NCBI RefSeq assembly: GCF_005937185.1
Contig: NZ_VCNI01000001.1
Span: forward strand, 1,236,657-1,300,656
Length of the DNA: 64,000 nt
Direction of reading: 5' to 3'
From: Flagellimonas algicola
GTDB lineage: Bacteria; Bacteroidota; Bacteroidia; Flavobacteriales; Flavobacteriaceae
Shown: positions 54,917 through 62,090 of the stretch, piece after piece
Layout of the letters: each line of letters begins with the position of its first letter
How positions within the stretch are numbered: the first letter of the stretch is position 1
Position numbers and translations under genes: made by a program
The notes under the pieces: model-generated
What the model saw: only the letters and a program-made list of their open reading frames with translations
The model's database searches: none
What the model was told of the DNA's origin: nothing

Positions 54917-55708
54917 TCAATCTAAAAGCTCCAAGGTCACTAAATATGCACAGTGGTCGGAAGCATAGGTGTCCACAATAATTTCTTTGTCCACTACCCT
55001 CCATTTATTTTTAGGGTAAAACATGATATAATCAATTTTTGATTTGGGATCATGTGAAGGGGACGTAGGTTCTGGATTCTCCCTGTTATAGGTCGGTTCC
55101 CAAAACTCCTCCAAAGTTGTAATGGTTTTGCTTCCTGGTCTTGCATTTAGATCACCGGCCAAAATGGTCGGGTATTTATTTTTAGTAAAAATTTCATTTA
55201 ACGCCTTGGCCTGAAGCTCCCTTCCGGCCGGTCCTTCATGTGCAAAATGAGTGCCCACAAAGGCTATGGTATCCCTTGATGGCAGCTCAACAACCACTTC
55301 CAATGCTGTGCGAGGCTCCTGTCCTTCAATATTTGGAAGCGGAACGCTTCGAGTTGTCAAAAACGAATATCTTGACAATACGCCCTCTCCATACTCTCCT
55401 CCATCATAATACATGGCCCGAGCAAAGATGGGTATAAGCTTGGTTCGCCAGCCCAACTCGGTAGCCAAATCCACTTTTCTAGATCGGTTAACATTATAAT
55501 CCACCTCCTGTAAGGCCACCAAATCTGGATTCACGTCCCGAATTACCTTGGCCACAACTTCAAAATTCAAATCCCCTTTTGTGGTTCTCCCGCCAAAGAC
55601 GTTGAACGAAAGCACTTTGACAGTTTTTGAAGCATTGGTCTTGGTTTGTGCAGAAAGCGGTAAGGTTACCGAAATTGCCGCTATAAACAAGAGGATTCTA
55701 TAACCCAT
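54917..55708 (-). CDS. Exported endonuclease/exonuclease/phosphatase-family hydrolase
   Basis: About 263 residues from ATG 55708 (another ATG at 55723). Signal peptide LLFIAAISVTLPLSAQ. LSFNVFGG, LQEVD, GDLNARPGS and SDHCAYL are the metal-binding and catalytic motifs of the EEP (DNase I/sphingomyelinase-like) fold. Secreted EEP proteins cleave phosphodiesters. In this context the substrate could be a phosphorylated sugar or lipid; this is not known. The sulfatase follows in the same operon. Confidence 0.85.
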   Translation of the reverse strand: MGYRILLFIAAISVTLPLSAQTKTNASKTVKVLSFNVFGGRTTKGDLNFEVVAKVIRDVNPDLVALQEVDYNVNRSRKVDLATELGWRTKLIPIFARAMYYDGGEYGEGVLSRYSFLTTRSVPLPNIEGQEPRTALEVVVELPSRDTIAFVGTHFAHEGPAGRELQAKALNEIFTKNKYPTILAGDLNARPGSKTITTLEEFWEPTYNRENPEPTSPSHDPKSKIDYIMFYPKNKWRVVDKEIIVDTYASDHCAYLVTLELLD

Positions 55709-55723
55709 ATTTCCTATTTCCAT

Positions 55724-56128
55724 TTAAAATTTAAATAATTGATAAAAGAAGACGGAAATAATTAGACCGAAGGCACTAATGGGGACATCAATAACAACTG
55801 TGGAGCTATTGTTGTTCCCAATTTCCATCAATTAACTTCTGGAATACGTTTCTTTTCTTGGTTGATTTAGTGCAAAAATTCATGCCCAAAAGTCAAGGTT
55901 TGTATGCAATATAAGAAAAAATGTGTACGTTAACACAAATTACATGTTAAACAGTATCAGAGTCCTAGGTAAAGTGGCTTCAAGACCCTAATTCAACTAG
56001 CTTCAGTTCCAAAAAAGGAATTTTGGGGCTGATAGAAAAAGTAAGAAAAATCCAATATTCAGGACCGTTGGCTATACGTCCTACAATTGTAAATGAAACT
56101 TAACTTACTTTGTCCATACCTGCAGCGA
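55724..56128. other. Gap of 405 bp upstream of the EEP/sulfatase operon
   Basis: No gene is present. It holds the LacI-type operator listed separately and a further half-site TGTTAA at 55945-55950. The rest is A/T-rich without repeats that I could see. Confidence 0.6.
55922..55937. promoter_or_regulatory. LacI-type operator upstream of the EEP/sulfatase operon
   Basis: TGTGTACGTTAACACA. Its first 14 bases equal the minus strand of 36949-36962, and it resembles 36926-36939 and 35041-35056. It lies about 200 bp upstream of the hydrolase start. Confidence 0.65.
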
Positions 56129-57013
56129 CTAGAATTTTAATTTTTCATCTTTGTCCCACAAGCCCCAATAGGCGCCAACATCTCCCTCGGCCCCTACCTT
56201 CCATGACTCGTCAAAAGACGAAAAATAGAATATTTCAATATCTTCTTCCATGGACCATTTTTGAGTGTTCATAAAGTACTTTAGGGCATTCTCGTAGGAC
56301 GGAAAAGCTCCTTCCAGATTGGTGCCCTGACTAGGCCAACCTGTTTCTGATATAATCACTTTTTTACCATTTCCTGCCCTTAGTGCTCGCTGATACATAT
56401 CCTTCATGTACAACAGGGAATAATCCAGATCGCACCCTTCCCAAAATGGGTAACAATTGGCCAATATCACGTCACACGCATCTGTAATTCTAGGGTGATC
56501 TGTAAATTCATAATAGGCATCCACATAGCCAACGGTCACATTTGGAATGGCATCTTTAACCAGATAAATAAAATCTAATAATTGCTCTTCCGTTAAGTCT
56601 CCCCGGTACATCACTTCATTTCCAACCGCAGCAATATCAACATAACCTTCGTTGGCCAATTTGATGAGCCCTGCGATTTCCTTTTCGTTGATTTCTGGGT
56701 TATCGCCCAACCATGCACCTACCATAGTCTTTATACCATATTCTTTTGCAATTCTTGGTATTGCCTCATTGCCGTCTGTACAAGAGAAAGACCTAATCCA
56801 CTTGGTATACGGCTTAATAATTTTCATGCGACGATGGATCTGCTCTTCAGAAATCTGATCTCCAGGTTGCTGATTTTCCAAATACGGACTAAAACAAAGA
56901 CCATGCATACCTTCTTTTAAAATTTCCCTACACAGTAGCTTTAGTTCCTTTTCACTTTTCCCAGCATAATCCAATGAAGCTAGATTAAGAAATCGTTCTG
57001 CTTTATACGACAT
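56129..57013 (-). CDS. GH17 beta-1,3-glucanase, cytoplasmic form
   Basis: 294 residues. The acid/base glutamate is E133 in VGNEVMY and the nucleophile is E223 in ISETGWPS; both fit GH17. WLGDN and YPFWEGCDLDYSL are further family features. There is no signal peptide, so the enzyme should be intracellular and act on imported short beta-1,3-glucans. Most bacterial GH17 of laminarin loci are exported, so this location is of note. It is last in the beta-glucan operon, 108 bp after the small membrane protein. Confidence 0.88.
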   Translation of the reverse strand: MSYKAERFLNLASLDYAGKSEKELKLLCREILKEGMHGLCFSPYLENQQPGDQISEEQIHRRMKIIKPYTKWIRSFSCTDGNEAIPRIAKEYGIKTMVGAWLGDNPEINEKEIAGLIKLANEGYVDIAAVGNEVMYRGDLTEEQLLDFIYLVKDAIPNVTVGYVDAYYEFTDHPRITDACDVILANCYPFWEGCDLDYSLLYMKDMYQRALRAGNGKKVIISETGWPSQGTNLEGAFPSYENALKYFMNTQKWSMEEDIEIFYFSSFDESWKVGAEGDVGAYWGLWDKDEKLKF

Positions 57014-57121
57014 AGTGGTCTTCGATTTTGTTTCGTATTCCTTAGTTAGTTTTGCTTCCTTTTAACTGATGGGCTCATCCTTTTTCCTTCGGATCCCATT
57101 CTAACCGTAATTAAACAGTAA

Positions 57122-57757
57122 TTAAAAAACACCTCTACAGTTTTTACTGGTGTAAATCACAAGACGCTCCAGTTCTTTCGCTCCAGCCGGCATTTCTTCC
57201 AATTGTAAGCCGGGGTATTCATCCTTTTCCTTCCAATTGGCTATGGTGGTACTGAAAAATGAGGAAGCCGCAGCATTTGCTTCATATATGATCAAATCAT
57301 ACGCTTCTCCCTTGTCCCCTCCAAATCGGGTAACAACCTGCCATTCCCCATCTCTTTTGTATGATGTATTGGTGTGATCGGATTGTGGATAATACCGGTC
57401 ATCGGTGGGTCTGATGACGACCCAAATATCTTTGGTATGACCCTTGGGGTAGACACCCATGGTCAAAATGCGACAATCCACAGAATCTTGCGCGATTGGC
57501 GACACCACCTTTACCACATCAACGGGACCGCTTACCTTTAATTTATTACCAATGGAAACTTGCTCCATTTGCGTATTAAAGTTTACAAGTTCCGACGAAT
57601 AACTACCGTACATAACCATCAAAACTCCAATGATTCCGAAGAACATTACCAGCTTGCTCCCGAGAAATCCCTTATCCGAGCTTCCTGTTCTATTGCCAAG
57701 AATGGCAATGACCACAAGCAAAATCCCTACTGATATAATTATTAATTTCGTTGACAT
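57122..57757 (-). CDS. Small membrane protein of unknown function in the beta-glucan locus
   Basis: 211 residues. Two N-terminal hydrophobic segments (about 4-20 and 32-52) are followed by a soluble part of about 155 residues with VSIGNKLKVSGPVDVVKV and a Trp/Tyr-rich stretch (WVVIRPTDDRYYPQSD). I recognise no domain. It sits 37 bp after the sugar symporter and 108 bp before GH17, and is probably co-transcribed with them. Possible roles are transport accessory or envelope sensing, but nothing in the sequence decides. Confidence 0.65.
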   Translation of the reverse strand: MSTKLIIISVGILLVVIAILGNRTGSSDKGFLGSKLVMFFGIIGVLMVMYGSYSSELVNFNTQMEQVSIGNKLKVSGPVDVVKVVSPIAQDSVDCRILTMGVYPKGHTKDIWVVIRPTDDRYYPQSDHTNTSYKRDGEWQVVTRFGGDKGEAYDLIIYEANAAASSFFSTTIANWKEKDEYPGLQLEEMPAGAKELERLVIYTSKNCRGVF

Positions 57758-57794
57758 CTTATTGTTTTTTTCTATTAATCAATCTTCCAAAACC

Positions 57795-59225
57795 TTATAA
57801 AACTCCTCTTCTTTCTTCCAATTGTGCTTTAATATCTTTTGCTCTTTCTTCAGACAAGCTGTATTTCCACATCACCCAGATAGCCAAACCGGCGGTAACT
57901 ACAGGAATAATAATATCTGCTATTCTTAATTTGGTCAAGGTTTCTACCGTTTGGGTGGCCGCGTTCCCATCAAACCCAATAACCTTTAAAACCAAACCTC
58001 CCAAAACCAGCGCCAAGCCCTGACCGAGTTTCACAACCCACCAATACAATGCGCCAAACGTCCCTTCTTTTCGAGGCATGCCATTTCTAAGTTCGTCCAA
58101 ATCACACACGTCAGCCGTCATACTCATCATTAATGTAAACAAACTTCCCAAACCAAATGACATCAATGGAATAGGAATGAAAGATAGCCAAATGTTATCT
58201 GGGGTGAATGCCCACCATTTCATGAGATATCCAACAATGGACAAGGCCGTTGAAATAATAAAAGCCTTCTTTTTACCCCATTTGGTTGCCATTGCAGATA
58301 CAATCGGAATCACTAAAAATGCCGATACCAATGCACCGATGGAGCTAAACCAAGCTGGCCATGTGGCAGTGGCTTCGTAGCTTCCATTAAAAATGTAAAA
58401 AACGAAGATGAAAAAACTAAAGGATGCCACAATTTGATACCCATTGAATACTAAAAAAGTAGCGCCACACAATTTCATAAAGGGCCTATTCTTTACAGCT
58501 TCTTTTATGCTGACAAACAAGTCTTTTAAATTACTAAATATGGAGGTAAAGGTTAGCTTTTTCCTGTTTCCCATATGGGATGCATCCATACCCCTACAAA
58601 AAATGGCCGGCAATAGTCCAAGTAGCAAACATGCCGCCCCTACATATATGGCCATTGTTCGTACCCCTTCAGCTTGATTACTAAAAACATCAGGGTCTGC
58701 AATGATTACCCAAAACCAAGGAACAATAACCCAGGCCAATAACCCCACGGTTTGCGAAAATGCCATTAAACGTGTCCGCTCGTTATAATCAGAAGTCATT
58801 TCGTAACCCAAACCTACCAATGGGGTGGCAAACATGGTATTTCCAATTAGAAAAACCATCGACATGATAAGGAAGTACCAAAAATTATAGTCTGAGGAAT
58901 TGCCTTCATCAAGTTGCCAAAGCAACACAAATGTAATGGCACTTAGAATCCCCCCAACAAAGATATAAGGTCTCCTTCTACCCCATTTTGAGCTTGTGTT
59001 GTCTGAAATAAACCCCATAATTGGATCGGTGATGGCATCAAAAAATCGAGGTAATCCCCCTAAAAGTCCTGCCAAAAATGGATCCATGCCAAATGCAGTC
59101 AATAGAAAGAACATAAAGAATCCCAAAGCACCGGGATATAAGTTCAAAACCAAATGCCCTGCTCCAAAAGCGGCTTTTTGTCCCAAGGGGACCCTATCTG
59201 TTTTGATGGTCTTTACGTTTGACAT
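57795..59225 (-). CDS. GPH/MFS-type sugar:cation symporter
   Basis: 476 residues with about 12 hydrophobic segments. DAITDPIMGFISDNTSSKWGRRRPYIF is the signature of the glycoside-pentoside-hexuronide symporter family. LFTLMMSMTADVCDLDELRNGMPRKEGTFGA is the matching second conserved block. It should bring small beta-glucans or glucose-type sugars through the inner membrane. It starts 30 bp after the GH30 stop. Confidence 0.88.
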   Translation of the reverse strand: MSNVKTIKTDRVPLGQKAAFGAGHLVLNLYPGALGFFMFFLLTAFGMDPFLAGLLGGLPRFFDAITDPIMGFISDNTSSKWGRRRPYIFVGGILSAITFVLLWQLDEGNSSDYNFWYFLIMSMVFLIGNTMFATPLVGLGYEMTSDYNERTRLMAFSQTVGLLAWVIVPWFWVIIADPDVFSNQAEGVRTMAIYVGAACLLLGLLPAIFCRGMDASHMGNRKKLTFTSIFSNLKDLFVSIKEAVKNRPFMKLCGATFLVFNGYQIVASFSFFIFVFYIFNGSYEATATWPAWFSSIGALVSAFLVIPIVSAMATKWGKKKAFIISTALSIVGYLMKWWAFTPDNIWLSFIPIPLMSFGLGSLFTLMMSMTADVCDLDELRNGMPRKEGTFGALYWWVVKLGQGLALVLGGLVLKVIGFDGNAATQTVETLTKLRIADIIIPVVTAGLAIWVMWKYSLSEERAKDIKAQLEERRGVL

Positions 59226-59254
59226 AATTGTTGTTTTAGTTAGTATTAGCTGGT

Positions 59255-60757
59255 TTAACCTTTATCAGATTCGTTAGGAATAACGATAGTTTGCAAGGAT
59301 TTACCATGTATCTTGATTGGTATTGTATTTTCATCCAAAACCAATGAAAAAATTTTAGCTTCCGAATGTTCGTTTAAAATAATGACTGCAATGTTGCCAT
59401 CAGGATTCTTTACCGCAGTGACCTGTAAATCACGATTTGAATTTTCAAATCCAATCCGTATGGCGCCGGGGCGTATATACCTACTGAAGTGGATCATTGT
59501 ATAATACAAGGGGGTAAAATAAACCTCGTCCTTGGTTGGATCAACTATAACTGGCGCTACACACCAATTTTTGAACCAATTGGGGCCGCCCTGCCTGTCC
59601 AAAACCATGTTCCAATCAATCCAGCCGTCCACCCAGTTGTTCAAACATCCAATAATATCCCGGGCATATCTGAAGACCGGCACATATTTGGGATGCATGT
59701 GCTTGTCTTTCTCCGGTGCCCAGTCCCATCCCCAATCCGTTGCTTCTTTGGACCAATACCAGGTATCATCCTTCCACTTGGGTATCTGAGCATCCACGCA
59801 GGCCTCCGATTGAATTAGGTGCTTGTTTGGAGCTTTGTTATGGGCATACCGCAAGGCATCTGGGAATACTTCAAAAGTACTGGCGTACCAATGAATGGCA
59901 GTACCGTCATAGTACTTGGAACTTTCCTCAGATTGGAACATTTCATCCACCCAATCCTTCAAATGTTCCCGGTTTTGGTCGTATCCCAGTATTTTGATGT
60001 GGCTCTTGCCCTCTGCCTCTAATTTTGGGCCTAAAAAGTGCTGTACAAAATGAGTCATTTCAGCAGGCGAAAAGTGCATACTTTCCCAATTATTATCGTT
60101 GCCCAAAGGTTCATTCTCCACGGTAAAACCCCAGATATCGATACCTTCAGCTTTGTATGCATCCACATATTTGGAAAAAAAGAGCGCCCAGGTATCGTAA
60201 TAATCTGGCAAAAGCTTGCCTCCCCGCCAATCTTTATTGTCTTTCATCCATGGCGGAGCAGTCCAAGGGGAGGACAATATTTTAAATCCATCCTTAGACG
60301 CCATCATGGCTTTTTTGATCATGGGGATAATATCGTCCTTGTCCGCTTCGATGGTAAAATGTTCGAGTTGCACATCTCCTTCCACCGGTGCGTAGGAATA
60401 GTTACTCAAAGAAAAATCGCAGGAATTCATATGAGTCCGGGTCAGCGAATATTGCGCTCCATCGGGTCCAAAGTAAGCGTCAATGATTTTTCTTCGATTT
60501 TCCTCACCCATTTGATTAAGCAAAGAAGCTGAAGATTCAGTAAATGAACCCCCAAAACCGGTAATTGTTTGGTATTGATTATCTGGTAAAAGTATGATTT
60601 TGGTACCATCCCCAACTTTATTAATTGGTAGGACTGGAGACAATTTATGACCTTCTTCAGAAGTCTCATAAATCTCCACCTCCAAGTGTTTTGTATTACA
60701 TGATATTGCCATTACCAATACTATGGTTAACATTAAAATTTTACCAAATAGCCTCAT
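59255..60757 (-). CDS. GH30 beta-glucanase/glucosidase lipoprotein
   Basis: 500 residues. The signal peptide ends VMAISC (C20), a lipobox. The TIM-barrel is followed by a short beta-domain; E216 in VENEP is the acid/base and E318 in IQSEAC the nucleophile of GH30. TGFGGSFTESSA and SSPWTAPPWMKDN are classic family blocks. GH30 of laminarin loci cut beta-1,6-branches (GH30_1/_3), so debranching fits here, but the subfamily is not readable. Anchored at the cell surface or in the periplasm. Confidence 0.92.
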   Translation of the reverse strand: MRLFGKILMLTIVLVMAISCNTKHLEVEIYETSEEGHKLSPVLPINKVGDGTKIILLPDNQYQTITGFGGSFTESSASLLNQMGEENRRKIIDAYFGPDGAQYSLTRTHMNSCDFSLSNYSYAPVEGDVQLEHFTIEADKDDIIPMIKKAMMASKDGFKILSSPWTAPPWMKDNKDWRGGKLLPDYYDTWALFFSKYVDAYKAEGIDIWGFTVENEPLGNDNNWESMHFSPAEMTHFVQHFLGPKLEAEGKSHIKILGYDQNREHLKDWVDEMFQSEESSKYYDGTAIHWYASTFEVFPDALRYAHNKAPNKHLIQSEACVDAQIPKWKDDTWYWSKEATDWGWDWAPEKDKHMHPKYVPVFRYARDIIGCLNNWVDGWIDWNMVLDRQGGPNWFKNWCVAPVIVDPTKDEVYFTPLYYTMIHFSRYIRPGAIRIGFENSNRDLQVTAVKNPDGNIAVIILNEHSEAKIFSLVLDENTIPIKIHGKSLQTIVIPNESDKG

Positions 60758-60781
60758 TGCGTCAAGTTTCTTTGTTCAAGT

Positions 60782-62074
60782 CTATTGGGCTACCGTCTGT
60801 TCTCGTTTCAGCGGGGGAACAAGTACATCCGTCATAAGGGCTTCCAAATTTCCATTATACGTCTTGGTTATTGGATTTCCGTTGCGGGTCAACCCATCAA
60901 ATACCCCTTGATCCACTAAATCCCAAAGGGCATATTTGGCTTGACCTTCCAGGGTAAAGAGACCAAAATGGTTTTCTGAGCCTTGTTTGTTATGGGCATC
61001 TTTCCATTTTTCATTGAATGCTTCAAAATAGAAACAGGAAATTCCAGCCTTATTGGTCCATTCGCGCATATGTTTATGATACAAAGCCTCTTTAAACTCA
61101 TCAGTGGCCTTGGAACCCTTGGGTCCATATTGTCCGTTGGAAACTGTGGCCCATCCTGTTTCACCAATGTGAACCGGTTTATCAACACCCAAACTTTTCA
61201 TGTGCTTGGTCACAGCTTCGTACTGAGACATTGCAAATGATTTTGCCCTTAGCATCGCGCCTTCAATTTTGGCTATATCAACTAGCTTTTCCTCATCTTC
61301 AGGAACGCCCCAGAATGCCGGATTATAGTGCGTATTGTGATACGCATATGTGTGCATGGAAATATAGTCCACCGCCTTGATCAGTTCTTCCAAATCCTTG
61401 GTATGGTACTCCGGGTCTCCCCCACCCCAAGAAGCAAAATCATCCGAGCTGGTAATCCATAAATTTTTAGGAAGCTTTCCTTCTTTCTTAAGCGCTTGCA
61501 AATGGTTCACCCATTTTAGTATAACACTCGGCTGCACATAATAACTTGTGGCCCATTTCACCATGGCCTCATTGCCCACTGCAACTATTTTTACAATGTC
61601 CGGGTATGCATTGGCCAATGCCACCGCCCTGCCAATTTCTGCTTCGTTCTGCTCACTTTCCACAAGGTGATCCGGCTCCTTGTCCGTCCATGCATTTTTA
61701 CAGTCTATCCATGCTCCCAGCATCACATACATTTCAAAGCTGGAATCCTCCTCCTTCATTTCCCGAATGGCCTTCAATAAGTTGGAAGCCTGTTGTAACT
61801 GCACGTTATAGGTACGCACAATTTTAATGCCCATGGCCGATAACAATCGCATGTCTTCCTTAAGTTCCTCCAAGGTTGGTTGAACATCTCTGGAAATTGC
61901 CCTGTATCCGCCGTAGGATATGGCCGTAAATTCTGGATTGCCTAAAATATCTTTCGCTGTCACTTCTTGAGGTGTTTGGGATTGATGATCTTCTGTACTA
62001 TTTTTTTTCTCCTTGCAAGCGTGGGTCACCAAGATGACCAGAAATACAAGAAACAATTTTATTGCTGACTTCAT
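60782..62074 (-). CDS. GH17 beta-1,3-glucanase, lipoprotein form
   Basis: 430 residues. Signal peptide ending LVTHAC (C20), a lipobox. E169 in VAVGNEAM is the likely acid/base and E305 in GETGW the nucleophile. The chain is longer than the cytoplasmic GH17 at 56.1-57.0 kb and quite different, so not a recent duplicate. It should cut beta-1,3-glucan outside the cytoplasm. It lies 24 bp before GH30. Confidence 0.9.
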   Translation of the reverse strand: MKSAIKLFLVFLVILVTHACKEKKNSTEDHQSQTPQEVTAKDILGNPEFTAISYGGYRAISRDVQPTLEELKEDMRLLSAMGIKIVRTYNVQLQQASNLLKAIREMKEEDSSFEMYVMLGAWIDCKNAWTDKEPDHLVESEQNEAEIGRAVALANAYPDIVKIVAVGNEAMVKWATSYYVQPSVILKWVNHLQALKKEGKLPKNLWITSSDDFASWGGGDPEYHTKDLEELIKAVDYISMHTYAYHNTHYNPAFWGVPEDEEKLVDIAKIEGAMLRAKSFAMSQYEAVTKHMKSLGVDKPVHIGETGWATVSNGQYGPKGSKATDEFKEALYHKHMREWTNKAGISCFYFEAFNEKWKDAHNKQGSENHFGLFTLEGQAKYALWDLVDQGVFDGLTRNGNPITKTYNGNLEALMTDVLVPPLKREQTVAQ

Positions 62075-62090
62075 AATACGATTTTTTCAT

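Noticed and set aside
59489-60022. Several plus-strand frames inside the GH30 gene
   Set aside because: All are shadows of the GH30 frame, whose catalytic residues are intact.
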